Below are positions 38,861-53,800 of a DNA stretch of 64,000 nt, one piece after another. The DNA comes from an uncultured Alphaproteobacteria bacterium (GTDB taxonomy: Bacteria > Pseudomonadota > Alphaproteobacteria > Rhodobacterales > Rhodobacteraceae): the NCBI GenBank assembly GCA_902599445.1, contig CACKFK010000003.1, forward strand, positions 1 to 64,000, given 5' to 3'. The notes beneath the pieces were generated by a model. It searched no databases, had not been told where the DNA came from, and saw only the letters and a program-made list of their open reading frames with translations. The position numbers and the translations under genes were made by a program. The first letter of the stretch is position 1. Every line of letters starts with the position of its first letter.

Positions 38861-40786
38861 ATGGTAAACACCCCAATTTTGGATCAAGTTGAACTGCCCT
38901 CTGACCTACGGCAGTTATCTGACAGCCAACTGGCCACCCTGGCTCGGGAGCTTAGGGCTGAAACAATATCGGTTGTTTCAGAAACTGGCGGACACCTAGG
39001 CTCCAGTTTAGGTGTAGTAGAATTGACAGTTGCATTACATGCAGTTTTTAATACTCCACATGATAGGCTGATCTGGGATGTGAGCCATCAGTGTTATCCA
39101 CACAAGATACTTACTGGAAGAAGAAATAAGATGAGAACCTTAAGACAAAGGGGAGGTCTTTCTGGCTTTACCAAGAGAGCCGAAAGTGAATACGATCCTT
39201 TTGGAGCCGCACATTCTTCAACATCGATTTCGGCGGCTTTAGGTTTTACGGTGGCTCGGGAACTTGGTGCATCCGTTGGGGATTCTATAGCCGTAATTGG
39301 GGACGGGTCAATCAGTGCTGGAATGGCATACGAAGGGTTAAATAACGCAGGTTCGGAAGGTCGTAGGCTATTTGTGATTTTAAATGATAACGAGATGTCT
39401 ATTGCGCCTCCAGCAGGAGCGATGTCTAAATATCTTTCCAGTCTTTACGCAAATAATGAGTTTTATAGTTTGACCAAACTAGCAGAAGGATTAGCAAAGA
39501 ACTTACCTAGCCCATTGCAGGAGGGTGCAAGGAGGGCTAAGAGCCTAATAACTGGCTTAGCTTCCGGGGGGACCTTTTTTGAGGAGTTAGGTTTTTCTTA
39601 CTTGGGACCCATAAATGGTCACGAACTTGACCAACTTTTGCCTGTACTGAGAGCTGTCAAAGCAAGAGCATCTGGGCCTACGTTAATTCATTGCGTGACA
39701 AAGAAGGGGAAGGGTTATGAGCCAGCCGAAAGTTCATCGGACAAATATCACGGGGTGGCAAAATTTGATATAGCTTCCGGGGCTCAAAAGAAATCTAAGC
39801 CAAATGCTCCTTCATATACAGGTGTTTTTGGAAAAGAATTAGTAAATCAAGCAGAAAGAGATCATCGCATTGTAGCTGTAACAGCTGCTATGCCATCGGG
39901 AACTGGATTAAGTCTTATGCAGGAAACATTCCCAGAGAGAATTTTTGACGTCGGTATTGCAGAACAGCACGCTGTGACTTTTGCTGGCGGGATGGCAGCG
40001 GGAGGGTTAAAACCGTTCTGCGCAATATATTCTACATTCCTACAAAGAGGCTATGATCAAATAGTTCATGATATTGCTCTCCAAGGGCTTCCTGTGCGTT
40101 TTGCTATAGACCGAGCTGGACTGGTTGGAGCTGACGGGGCTACACATGCCGGTTCGTTCGATATTGCATACTTAACTAATTTGCCGGGATTTGTAGTAAT
40201 GGGTGCTGCAGATGAGGTAGAGCTTATGCACATGGTAGCTACTGCTGCCGAATATGATGCTGGACCGATCGCTTTTAGATATCCACGTGGAGAAGGTGAA
40301 GGGCTTGAACTGCCAGAGATAGGAGTCCCTATTGAAATCGGTAAAGGTAGGATGATCCAAAGCGGCACAAGTGGTGTAGCTGTTCTCAATTTTGGCGCGC
40401 ATTTGGCCGAAGTCCGTGAGGCAGCCTCGTTGTTGAAAAAATCAGGGGTTAGTTTAACTATTGCAGATGCTAGGTTTGCCAAACCATTGGATTCGAAAAT
40501 GATAAAGGATTTAGCGATTAACCACTCCGCATTAATAACTATTGAAGAAGGTGCGATAGGCGGCTTTGGCTCGCATGTGGCTCAATTTCTCATGGAGAAT
40601 GAATTGTTGGATGGCGATTTAAAATTCAGGTCTATGTTCATGAAGGATAAATTTATTGACCAAGCCTCTCCTAAAGAAATGTACCAGGCCGCTGGGCTAG
40701 ATTCTCAAGATATCGTAGAAAAAGTACTAGACTTGCTCGGTGTGTCAGTAGGTAAGTTTAAAAAGAAAAGTGATAAATCTGCTTGA
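38861..40786 (+). CDS. dxs: 1-deoxy-D-xylulose-5-phosphate synthase
   Basis: [66 protein letters not shown]. Confidence 0.97.
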   Translation: MVNTPILDQVELPSDLRQLSDSQLATLARELRAETISVVSETGGHLGSSLGVVELTVALHAVFNTPHDRLIWDVSHQCYPHKILTGRRNKMRTLRQRGGLSGFTKRAESEYDPFGAAHSSTSISAALGFTVARELGASVGDSIAVIGDGSISAGMAYEGLNNAGSEGRRLFVILNDNEMSIAPPAGAMSKYLSSLYANNEFYSLTKLAEGLAKNLPSPLQEGARRAKSLITGLASGGTFFEELGFSYLGPINGHELDQLLPVLRAVKARASGPTLIHCVTKKGKGYEPAESSSDKYHGVAKFDIASGAQKKSKPNAPSYTGVFGKELVNQAERDHRIVAVTAAMPSGTGLSLMQETFPERIFDVGIAEQHAVTFAGGMAAGGLKPFCAIYSTFLQRGYDQIVHDIALQGLPVRFAIDRAGLVGADGATHAGSFDIAYLTNLPGFVVMGAADEVELMHMVATAAEYDAGPIAFRYPRGEGEGLELPEIGVPIEIGKGRMIQSGTSGVAVLNFGAHLAEVREAASLLKKSGVSLTIADARFAKPLDSKMIKDLAINHSALITIEEGAIGGFGSHVAQFLMENELLDGDLKFRSMFMKDKFIDQASPKEMYQAAGLDSQDIVEKVLDLLGVSVGKFKKKSDKSA

Positions 40787-40799
40787 TTATCTTTTGTGC

Positions 40800-41330
40800 T
40801 TATAGATCTTGAATAAAGATATTTTTAGAGTATTGGGTAAAGTAAATTTTTAGCCATTCCGTAAATCTTTCTGGGAAAAGGGTAATTTCTTTCTCAAGGT
40901 CAGAAAACTTTATCCACCTGACGGATTTTACTTCCGTAGGATTTGGTTTCATATACAAATCAAGGTCTTCCGATAGTTCTGAGACGAAGATACTCACCAC
41001 CTCATGTTCGATCAAGCCGTTTCCCACTTCCGCCCGATATTCGATTTCACTGCGAAACTGTAAATCTAAATTGCCTATGCCTAGCTCCTCTGAAAGTCGC
41101 CTAAGTGCACAAGTTTCTAATTCTTCGCCCCAGTGCGGATGTGTGCAGACTGTGTTTGCCCATAGTTCTGGGCTATGATATTTTGTGGATGAGCGTTGTT
41201 GAATAAGTATATTTTCCTTCTGTTTAACAAAAACAGATACAGCCGGATGCTTCAATCCAGTTTTATGCACTTCAAGCTTTTCTACTGGCTCTAAGCTATT
41301 ATTTTTCCATGCGGCTATAACTTCAGTCAT
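40800..41330 (-). CDS. idi: Isopentenyl-diphosphate delta-isomerase (type 1)
   Basis: Nudix-type ELWANTVCTHPHWGEELETCALRRLSEELG. Confidence 0.95.
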   Translation of the reverse strand: MTEVIAAWKNNSLEPVEKLEVHKTGLKHPAVSVFVKQKENILIQQRSSTKYHSPELWANTVCTHPHWGEELETCALRRLSEELGIGNLDLQFRSEIEYRAEVGNGLIEHEVVSIFVSELSEDLDLYMKPNPTEVKSVRWIKFSDLEKEITLFPERFTEWLKIYFTQYSKNIFIQDL

Positions 41331-42517
41331 GTGGTTGCTTTGACCAAACCTGACAAATGTAAAATATTTTTAACCATAATCTTTAAATGGGCGAGAGGCT
41401 TTTTAGTAACCAATTTTTTGTGCATATATGACTCAAAAGTCAATCTCTGTACATCAATATCTTTGCAGAGACTAACAAAGCGTTCTCTCCTGTCGTCAGA
41501 TTTGTAGTAAGCATTTTGCATGGCTTCGAGAACTCGAAACACGGTTTTGTGTTCCGACATAAATCTCTTGCGAGCTAATTGTAAGTCCTTAGGGTTTCCT
41601 GACAAAAGACAGGTATGAGTGGCAAAGGCAGCTTCCTGACCGCCTATCATAGCATAATATATGCCCTCCCCAGATGAAGGTGCGACAACACCTGCTGCAT
41701 CACCAGCTAAAACCAGATCCATCCCGTTATCCCATATTTCCAAGGGTTTCAGAGGTATTGGAGCCCCTTCCTTTCTAATCGTTTTGCACTTATCTAACCC
41801 AGAATTTAGTCGAATTTTTGCAGTAGCGGTTTTTAGGTCAAATCCATTTACCTTTGTTCCCATCCCGACGCTTGCTGATTTTCCATGTGGGAAAATCCAG
41901 CCATAAAAATCAGGAGATATATTGCCATCGTAAATAACATCGCATCGATCAGGATCATAGTAATTGTTTTTTGGAGCTTCAATTATCTCATGATACGCGA
42001 TTACGTAGGGGATTGTCTTTCCTCCTGGAACTTCAGCTCGTGCAACTTTAGAACGAGCTCCATCAGCACCTATAATCAGTTTAGTTTTAAGAGTGATTTC
42101 CTTAAGGGTTTTTTTATCTTTAAAAACAACTGAAACTGATTTTCCTTTAGAATTTCTTATTATCCGTAAAAAAGTTCCCGTAAAACGATGAGCACCAGCC
42201 CTTTTTGCTCGGGATCTAAGAAACTCATCAAAGTTCTCCCTCTCAACCATTCCCACATACCCATTTTCAATGGGTATGTCCACTTTTCGAGCTGTTGGTG
42301 AGATCATTCGGGCAGTTGTCACTTTCGCCACAATTTGGCTATCAGGTATTTCAAAATCATTTATTAACCTTGGAGGTACAGCCCCTCCGCAAGGTTTTAT
42401 CCTACCATCCTTGTCAATAATGGCAACTTTGCGGCGCAATTTTGCTAGTTCTATTGCTGCGGTTGCTCCCGAGGGGCCTCCCCCGACAATTACTACATCG
42501 TAGTCATCACTATTCAT
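41327..42517 (-). CDS. bchP: Geranylgeranyl reductase (BChl side chain)
   Basis: DVVIVGGGPSGATAAIELAKLRRKVAIIDKDGRIKPCGGAVPPRL. Confidence 0.96.
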   Translation of the reverse strand: MNSDDYDVVIVGGGPSGATAAIELAKLRRKVAIIDKDGRIKPCGGAVPPRLINDFEIPDSQIVAKVTTARMISPTARKVDIPIENGYVGMVERENFDEFLRSRAKRAGAHRFTGTFLRIIRNSKGKSVSVVFKDKKTLKEITLKTKLIIGADGARSKVARAEVPGGKTIPYVIAYHEIIEAPKNNYYDPDRCDVIYDGNISPDFYGWIFPHGKSASVGMGTKVNGFDLKTATAKIRLNSGLDKCKTIRKEGAPIPLKPLEIWDNGMDLVLAGDAAGVVAPSSGEGIYYAMIGGQEAAFATHTCLLSGNPKDLQLARKRFMSEHKTVFRVLEAMQNAYYKSDDRRERFVSLCKDIDVQRLTFESYMHKKLVTKKPLAHLKIMVKNILHLSGLVKATT

Positions 42518-42542
42518 TCATTCCACCCATGTCATCGGGACG

Positions 42543-43874
42543 CTAATTAAATTCTTTGTCTTCGGTTAAAAGTTTAACTGCTAGAACAGCTGCTGCCAAG
42601 AATAAAATTGCTTCTAATGATAATACTAAACCATAAGATACTGCTGGATCGTTCAAGATTGTCTGGATAATATCTACCAGTAAGCTTGAGAATATTACGG
42701 CAACTCCAGAAGCAATGGCTTGCCCGACTCCAAAGACGCCCATTCGTGTGCCAACTCTTTTTTCTGTGCCAAGATTAGCTAGTTTCATCATAGAGCCTAT
42801 AGCGCCGATTACAAATATGCCTGTATTAAGGCCAAAGAAATAAACACAAAAAATCAAAGTCATTTTGCTTGCATCTACCTGTCCAAAAAATGCTATCAAA
42901 AGTAAAGCTAAACCTGATCCAACACAGCCAAACATTGCCCAGAATTTTAATGAACCAATTCTAAGTACAGACGTAGCTACACCTACTAGTAGCATACCCA
43001 AAAGAACACCCTTATTCTGCTCAGAAGTAAGATCTGTACTTTCTCCTATGGTAAAATCAAATGCCAAAACAGAATAAGGTTCTAGAATAGGTTCTTGCAT
43101 GAAAAAAGCCATCATCGATAGAAACACGAAAACGAAAAATCTTCTGGTATTTTTCTCTGATAAAACCTGTTTTAAACCATGGGTAAAAGAGACTTTAATA
43201 GTATCATCTTTTGCCGAAGAAAAATTGTCTGGGGTTGTTTTTTTCTCAATTTTGTAAACTGACAAGCCACAAATAAGTGGCCAGATAAAGGATAATGACA
43301 ATACTATAAAGAATAATTTTTTGATAGAGTATGGATCAATAATATGCTCTCCCACGAATCCAGCGGTAAGAACTATGCCGAGGATCATCATTGTCCATGT
43401 GATGGTAGCGGCGGCACCTTTTCTATCATCTCTGACACTCGTAGCTATGAGGGTCAATAGGGTAGTTCCTGCAGCTGAAACTCCAAGGCCAATCAATATG
43501 TACCCAATAATCGAAACCGTTAATCCTAGATAGAAGTACATAGGAAAAAAATAAATTCCCAAACAGGCTAACGTCAAACCCATCCCGAGGATAAATAATC
43601 CAATCATTATCCAAAGGGTTCTATTTCCTCCTATGTCTGACCTAAAACCCCAATTGGGTCGAGTAATTTGCACAAAGTATTGTATGGCAATTAGAATTCC
43701 AGGGACCAATTGAAGTAATCCAAGTTCTGTAACCATAACTGTATTGAAAGTAGTGGTTGGAAGGACAGCCATCGATCCTATTGCCATTTGTACAACACCC
43801 AATCTAACCACAGTCGTCCATATTTGCAGCCAAGCAAATAAATTTGAAAATAAATTTTCTTGGTATTTATTCAT
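42543..43874 (-). CDS. BCD/PucC-family MFS transporter (bchP-bchG linked)
   Basis: VVRLGVVQMAIGSMAVLPTTTFNTVMVTELGLLQLVPGILIA...; operon position between bchG and bchP. Confidence 0.92.
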   Translation of the reverse strand: MNKYQENLFSNLFAWLQIWTTVVRLGVVQMAIGSMAVLPTTTFNTVMVTELGLLQLVPGILIAIQYFVQITRPNWGFRSDIGGNRTLWIMIGLFILGMGLTLACLGIYFFPMYFYLGLTVSIIGYILIGLGVSAAGTTLLTLIATSVRDDRKGAAATITWTMMILGIVLTAGFVGEHIIDPYSIKKLFFIVLSLSFIWPLICGLSVYKIEKKTTPDNFSSAKDDTIKVSFTHGLKQVLSEKNTRRFFVFVFLSMMAFFMQEPILEPYSVLAFDFTIGESTDLTSEQNKGVLLGMLLVGVATSVLRIGSLKFWAMFGCVGSGLALLLIAFFGQVDASKMTLIFCVYFFGLNTGIFVIGAIGSMMKLANLGTEKRVGTRMGVFGVGQAIASGVAVIFSSLLVDIIQTILNDPAVSYGLVLSLEAILFLAAAVLAVKLLTEDKEFN

Positions 43875-44779
43875 TAGCTAAAGTTGTATGATCCTACTGC
43901 AAAGGCAGTGATCATCATCCCCAACACGTACAACAAGACGCCAGTCCCATTATACCATGGAACTAATTCTTTTGGGTTCTTCATCATTTTAAACATGGCC
44001 ATAATTTGTAAGATCAATAGAGCACAAATTATCATTGAAAAACCGAGCATATTGAAGGCAAAAAGGAAAATGGCAATTATCATTTGCGCTAAAACCATAA
44101 CCGAACAAGCTATAATCCCTGCTTTTTTGAGGCCTAACAAGACAGGTAGAGACCTTATCCCCATTTTTGCATCGCCTTCAATAGCCTTAAAGTCGTTTAA
44201 GGTCATAATCCCAAAAGCTCCAAACGCATATATCGCTGCTACAAAAATGATTTGGGCTTGGGGAAATCCAGAGGTCAGAATTGCAACTCCAGTAAACCAA
44301 GGCAAACCTTCGTAACAGAGAGCGACCACTCCGGGACCTATGATGCCAGATCTCTTTAATCTAACAGGTTCAGCAGAATATACCCATGCACAGATGATCG
44401 CTAATATTGTAGCACAAAACCCCCATATTCCAAGGAACCAACTAATCAGTGCTCCAACAATTGACATTGAGATTGCAATCCACAACCCCCATTTTCCGGG
44501 GATTTTCCCAGATGGAATAGGGCGGTTAGGTTCATTAATTGAATCAACTTCCCTATCGTACCAGTCATTTACGGCTTGGCTCATGCCACAAATTATTGGA
44601 CCTGAAAGAAGTAGCCCGATGAGTGTTATCCCAATAGTATCAAATGATAAATTCGAGCTCGAAACAGCACCGCAAAGGAAAGCCCACATAGGGGGAAACC
44701 ATGTCACTGGCTTAATAAGGGTAAGTATTGCGTAAAAAGAAGGAACTGTTCTTTCTGGCAGCTTGGAAGCAGTGGTCAT
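43874..44779 (-). CDS. bchG: Bacteriochlorophyll a synthase (esterifying)
   Basis: LIKPVTWFPPMWAFLCGAVSS; QAVNDWYDREVDSINEPNRPIPSG. Confidence 0.97.
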   Translation of the reverse strand: MTTASKLPERTVPSFYAILTLIKPVTWFPPMWAFLCGAVSSSNLSFDTIGITLIGLLLSGPIICGMSQAVNDWYDREVDSINEPNRPIPSGKIPGKWGLWIAISMSIVGALISWFLGIWGFCATILAIICAWVYSAEPVRLKRSGIIGPGVVALCYEGLPWFTGVAILTSGFPQAQIIFVAAIYAFGAFGIMTLNDFKAIEGDAKMGIRSLPVLLGLKKAGIIACSVMVLAQMIIAIFLFAFNMLGFSMIICALLILQIMAMFKMMKNPKELVPWYNGTGVLLYVLGMMITAFAVGSYNFS

Positions 44780-44830
44780 ATATCCAGTCCTTCCGCAGCT
44801 TCTATTAGTTCATTAGTAACCATATAAGAA

Positions 44831-46231
44831 CTAAAGTAAACTATATTTTCGTAGTTTTACATATAAGCTCTGGCGTGAAAGGTTAAGCATTTCAGCTGTG
44901 GCTACTCTATTATTTCTTGTCATTTTCAAAGCTGTTTCTATACATATTTTTTCCACAATGTCATTAGTATCGGCAACTAATTCTTTCAATGGAGCAGATC
45001 CAACCAATTTCATAATTTTCTGGGTAGCTTGCTCGCTTACTACCAGTTCATCTGTATTTTGCTTTCCAACATTAGAACTGTAACGAATTTGAAAACAGAT
45101 AAAAGTGCCGTAATCATTGAATGCTTTGGTTGCCGTAATCTCTACATTTAATTTGATGTCGTAAGTTGATACAAATTGGGTGGCAAATGGCATCGTAGTT
45201 CCATTTTCCAATGCGGCATCAATCAGGACTTTTAAGTCAATAGTTCCCCGTGCAAGAAAATCAGAGAGTGACCTTCCTAAGATTAGTTGATCACTGCCTG
45301 AATTACATAAGGAAAGAAAACTATTATTGGAATATTTGATTATCCCAGACTTATCTGTGAAAATTATACTATCCTTGGTATTTTCGTAGTATTTTTTTAG
45401 GATTTCAGGAAATTCGCCAATAGAAGAAACACTTTCCTTAATAGGGGTAATTTTTAGCAACAGGCACAGTTCATTCTCTGCTCTAAATACTCCGGGCTTT
45501 ATTCTTACTTTTGTGGAATCTTTGTTGACTTTTAGGGATAAAACTCGTGTCACATTAGCCAGGGCGTCGGATTTTAAAACTTCAAGAATCTTGACAGCTC
45601 CATCCCAATGAACAAGCTTTTCAAGTTGTTGTCCTAAAAGTTTACCTTTTTTTAAATGAAACATTTGATGGCCAGGTGGATTTGCATCTAATATTAAACC
45701 CTTAAAACCATCAACCAAAATAATAGGATCGGATGTGAAATCAACCAAGACCTTATATCTAGTTTCGTAACTTCGGTATTTGGTGTACTCTCTTTCTAAC
45801 GCTAGTTGGGAGGTCACAAATTTCTTTTGTATTTCTGCTACAGGCGTAAGATCATTACCAACCAATAATATAGTGTCAGTTCCGCTTAATTTAAAACCTT
45901 TATAGCGCACAGGAAATTCACCAGTTTCAATAGAAATATGATTTAACTCAAAGGCTTTAGTCACAGTTTGGCTGATATCTGAAAGAGAAGTTAGCTGAGC
46001 ATCAAGTTTCTCTCTACTTTCAATAGTGAGAGTGTCGTTCATATTTTTATTAATCCAGCTACTAAGATCTGGAAGTGGACTATCGGTGGGTGTGTTTATT
46101 TTTAAAATAACTCCAGCAACATTGATCAAAATATTGATATCACCTAAATGTTGAATTAGCTCGCCGTAATTTGGTTCCCCATTCAGCATTTTGAGAGCGG
46201 GTTTTGAAGTTTTTACCTCATCTTGTTTCAA
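44831..46231 (-). CDS. ppsR: Photosynthesis repressor PpsR/CrtJ (PAS domains plus Fis-type HTH)
   Basis: C-terminal KICIETALKMTRNNRVATAEMLNLSRQSLYVKLRKYSLL; two PAS-like domains. Confidence 0.95.
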   Translation of the reverse strand: MKQDEVKTSKPALKMLNGEPNYGELIQHLGDINILINVAGVILKINTPTDSPLPDLSSWINKNMNDTLTIESREKLDAQLTSLSDISQTVTKAFELNHISIETGEFPVRYKGFKLSGTDTILLVGNDLTPVAEIQKKFVTSQLALEREYTKYRSYETRYKVLVDFTSDPIILVDGFKGLILDANPPGHQMFHLKKGKLLGQQLEKLVHWDGAVKILEVLKSDALANVTRVLSLKVNKDSTKVRIKPGVFRAENELCLLLKITPIKESVSSIGEFPEILKKYYENTKDSIIFTDKSGIIKYSNNSFLSLCNSGSDQLILGRSLSDFLARGTIDLKVLIDAALENGTTMPFATQFVSTYDIKLNVEITATKAFNDYGTFICFQIRYSSNVGKQNTDELVVSEQATQKIMKLVGSAPLKELVADTNDIVEKICIETALKMTRNNRVATAEMLNLSRQSLYVKLRKYSLL

Positions 46232-46285
46232 CTGAACAACTCTGCGAGGACAAAATTTATCTCTACTTTTAATCTAAGGCTCAAA

Positions 46286-47050
46286 TTAGTTTCCCTTTAC
46301 ATGCTTGATACCCATTTTATCTAAAGCGAATTCCGGATCTCTTGAAATCAAATCAACCTTCAAGGTTTCATTTGTTTTTTTATAGGTATTGACTATATTA
46401 CCGCCTAGAATCACTGGTGTAGTTTTTTCGGCTCTGGTCTTAAAAAGATCTACCAGACCGTTAATTTTATCAGTCATAAAGTTGTTGCCTGAAGATATTC
46501 CTATTAAGTCAAATGTATTTTCCAAGAGTAATTTCTCAAGTTCGATTTTTTGATAATCAAGAGCTAAAATCGTTTGAGTTCCCATGTTTCGAAGTTTCCT
46601 GGTAACAGAGATAGGGCCAAATGTATGATTCTCTCCTTTTGGTATTACAATCAGGATTTTACCTCCGTGCTGAGTAGAGCTTGGATTGGAGAGGTATAAA
46701 GGTTCAAATTTTGAATTCAATAACTGTAAATTTCCAAGAGCCAGTGTTACTTCAGCAAATGTTAATTTGTCTGACACCCAATGACTGCCAAGTTTTTCAG
46801 CAACAATGGGAAAGTAGGTGTCTAAGATCAATTCAATTGAACGACCAAAGTCTAGCAAGTTTTTTATTAGTGTTTCGCCTGCTTGAATGGATTTGACAGT
46901 TACTGCTGAATAAATCTGCTGTAGATCCGAGTCAAAAGAGATCTTTGCAGTCCTCTTTTTCTTTCCAATAAGTTTTTCGAGGGTTTCAAGAACTAGTGGA
47001 TTCACTATAGATAGAGTGCCTACTTTGTTATACTCTTGGGTCGAGTGCAT
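46286..47050 (-). CDS. ppaA: PpsR antirepressor PpaA/AerR (B12-binding type)
   Basis: HWVSDKLTFAEVTLALGNLQLL and GENHTFGPISVTRKLRNMG; adjacent to ppsR. Confidence 0.93.
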   Translation of the reverse strand: MHSTQEYNKVGTLSIVNPLVLETLEKLIGKKKRTAKISFDSDLQQIYSAVTVKSIQAGETLIKNLLDFGRSIELILDTYFPIVAEKLGSHWVSDKLTFAEVTLALGNLQLLNSKFEPLYLSNPSSTQHGGKILIVIPKGENHTFGPISVTRKLRNMGTQTILALDYQKIELEKLLLENTFDLIGISSGNNFMTDKINGLVDLFKTRAEKTTPVILGGNIVNTYKKTNETLKVDLISRDPEFALDKMGIKHVKGN

Positions 47051-47233
47051 CTTATTAAATCCTACATTTTTCCTGATTCGGTAGAGAAAATTAATAGCCT
47101 TACATCTCTTATTTTGATCAGGCTAGGTTGAATATAAAACTAGCGGGCGGACAATTTAATCGCCAGAAAGATTCTTGGTTGTTATTTTTCTCCAGATTCA
47201 GTCATTTTCGTTTAGAGGTATTGATTTAAGCCA

Positions 47234-47262
47234 ATTATTCTTTAATTTTGGCATATTGTCAA
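47234..47262 (-). promoter_or_regulatory. Candidate sigma70 promoter for ppaA
   Basis: On minus strand TTGACA (47262-47257) - 17 nt - AATAAT (47239-47234); -35 overlaps a PpsR palindrome. Confidence 0.5.
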
Positions 47263-47274
47263 AGATTATTGACA
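47257..47274. promoter_or_regulatory. PpsR/CrtJ palindrome (ppaA-proximal)
   Basis: TGT-caaagattattg-ACA exact. Confidence 0.75.
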
Positions 47275-47424
47275 CTTTTGGCCTGTTTTCCTTTGACTCT
47301 TGGTCTTTTTTTCAACTTTCGAGTAAATAAAGATCATCATCTATTGAAATCAGATTATTATCGCATGTTTGATACGAGTTAAAGATTACGCTTTAAAGGA
47401 ATTTCTGAAAAAATAAACAGAAAG

Positions 47425-47442
47425 TGTAAATATTAGTTGACA
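47425..47442. promoter_or_regulatory. PpsR/CrtJ palindrome upstream of bchF
   Basis: TGT-aaatattagttg-ACA exact; overlaps TTGACA (47437-47442). Confidence 0.8.
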
Positions 47443-47499
47443 CTTTTTACTTCTCATTTACTCTGTGACGTAGTAGCAGACCAACCTGAAGGTTGAAAG

Positions 47500-50813
<3,314 letters not shown>

Positions 50814-50824
<11 letters not shown>

Positions 50825-53800
50825 TAATGTAATAAATGCTCCAGAGAGCGCGTATAAATTTGTGATCATAACTTTGGATTCCCACAGTGCCGGTCCAGTT
50901 TCCCGTGTTCAGAGAAAATTAAAGCCTTATTTCCCATCCTTAGAAATCTCCGTGCATGCCGCTGCTGAGTGGTCGGAGAATCCTAAAGCATTGGAGAAGG
51001 CAAAAAATGATATTTCTAACGCTAACATCATAGTAGCAAATCTGTTATTTCTAGAAGAACATGTTAAAGCAATTTTACCCTCCTTAAAGAAAAGGAGAAA
51101 TGAATGTGACGCTTTAGTTGGGTGCATTTCTTCAAAAGAAATCGTGTCCTTAACAATGCTAGACCGTCTTGATATGAGTAAGCCCACTACTGGCTTCTTA
51201 AGCCTACTTAAGAGGCTTAGAGGGACAAATAAATCTGGAAAGCCAGCTAGTGGTAAAAGGCAGATGTCGGTGCTGAGGAGACTTCCAAAGATATTGAAGT
51301 TTATACCAGGTAAGGCTCAGGATGTAAGGTCATATTTTTTGACCATGCTCTATTGGTTGGGAGGATCAGATGACAATGTCGAATCTATGGTTATCTATCT
51401 ATCTGAAAAATATGGTGGGATTAAAGCAATAGGTGATAAAAGTGCTAAACCGCCTATAGAGTATCCAGAAACCGGTCTTTACCATCCGTCTTTGAAAACT
51501 AGAATTACCACAAATATCAAGGATATTCCAAAACCTAGGAATGCAACTGGTACTATAGGAATATTGTTGATGCGATCCTATGTTTTGTCTGGGGATACCG
51601 CCCATTATGATGCTGTGATCAAAAGATTAGAAGAAAATGGTTTAAATGTTATACCAGCTTTCTCAGCCAGTTTGGATTCACGCCCAGCCATAGAGGAATT
51701 TTTCCAGAAAAATGGAAATATATTAGTTGATTGTGTTGTATCATTAACAGGCTTTAGTTTAGTTGGTGGACCAGCTTATAATGATAGCCAGGCAGCTGAG
51801 GAAATTCTATCAAAACTAAATGTTCCTTATGTAGCTGCTCATGCGTTGGAATTTCAAACCTTATCGCATTGGGAAGAAAATGATTCAGGTCTTGGTCCTG
51901 TCGAAACAACCATGCTAGTTGCTTTACCCGAAATTGACGGTGCAATAGCACCAACAGTTTTTGGTGGTCGTCCAGGGCCTGGCTTGGAAATGCTTCCTGC
52001 CGAAGAAAGAGTAGAAAGCTTAGTTTCTAAAGTGAGAAAATATGTGAACCTTAGAACTAAGCCGGTTGAGGATAAAAGAGTTTCAGTCATACTTTATGGT
52101 TTTCCGCCCAACGCTGGAGCTATTGGAACAGCAGCTTATTTAGATGTATTTCGATCTCTATACAATACTCTTTTAAGACTAAAACATGAAGGATATAAAG
52201 TCGAAATTCCACAGAATGTAGAAGAACTCAAGGATAAAATCCTAAATGGAAATAGAGAAACTTACGGCCAAGAGGCAAATGTTTTCAAACGAATTTCGGC
52301 CGATGAAATTGTGGCAGAGGAGCCTTATTTAAAGGAAATTGAAGCTGCATGGGGACCTGCTCCGGGGAAACTGCAATCCGACGGATCAGGTTTATTCATT
52401 CTGGGTGAAAAATTTGGAAATGTCTTTGTAGGGATACAGCCTGCTTTTGGATTTGAAGGGGATCCTATGCGGCTGCTCTTTGAAAAAGGATTTGCTCCAA
52501 CTCATGCCTTTTCATCTTTTTATAGATTCTTGAGGAAGGAGATGGAAACAGATGCTATTATCCACTTTGGTATGCATGGAGCATTAGAATTCATGCCTGG
52601 GAAGAAAGCAGGAGTCAGTGAAAGCTGTTGGCCCGACAGGTTAATTGGTGATATCCCAAATATATATATTTATGCTGCTAATAATCCTTCCGAGGGCTCA
52701 TTAGCTAAACGAAGATCCAATGCAGTAATTATTTCACATTTGACCCCACCTTTAGCAAAGGCCGGCCTGTATAAAGGTTTGCTAGATTTAAAAGAGTCTC
52801 TCACCCAGCTTAGAGGGATGAGCCCTGATGCGGAGAATCAGTCAGATCTAATGCAGCTCATTGCTGATCAGGCAGAGTCTCTCGATATAGTATTTGAAGG
52901 AGATTTTGATCTCTTAAGATTGAAATTATATGAACTCGAAGAGGCCTTAATTCCAGAGGGTCTACATGTTGTTGGCACTCCCCCCTCAGCAGAAGCTCGC
53001 GAAAATTATTTGGGTGTAATTCCAGGAATGGATAATAAACAGGAACGCGCTAAATATGAGCAGTTGTTGACCAAGGACACGGAATTACCTGCCGTGATCG
53101 ATGCCTTAGAAGGTAAATTTATAAAACCTGTTCCTGGCGGTGACATCATAAGATCACCCGAGATCCTTCCAACGGGCCGTAACATGCATGCCTTTGATCC
53201 ATTTAGGATGCCAACCTCCTTTGCTATGCAGGAAGGAAAAAACCAAACGACGGCACTTTTGAATGCGCAAGAGCATTTACCAGAAACGGTTGCAATGGTG
53301 TTATGGGGTTCTGACAACATCAAAACAGATGGAGGTTCTATAGCTCAAGCTATGAATTTGATGGGGGCTAGACCTTTTTTTGATGATTATGGACGGCTTT
53401 CTGGGGCAGAATTAATTTCCTTGGAAGAACTAGGACGCCCAAGAATAGACGTTTTAATGACTTTGTCTGGAATCTTTAGAGATTTGTTACCACTGCAAAT
53501 AAAAATGTTGGCTGATGCGTCACTCAAGGCTGCTCAAGCTAAGGAATCTAATGATATGAACTTCATAAGAAGGAATACGTTAGCCATAATGGATAAACAT
53601 GGATTCACCCTGGAACAAGCAGCTTTGAGGGTATTTTCCAATGCCGAAGGCACTTATGGTTCTAACGTTAATCATTTAGTGAGCTCAGCTTCATGGGATC
53701 AAGAGGATGAACTTGCCGATACGTATGAGAATCGAAAGAGTTACGCCTATGATCCGAAAGGGGACTGTTCCAAACAAACGGGTTTATTGCAGGCCATTCT

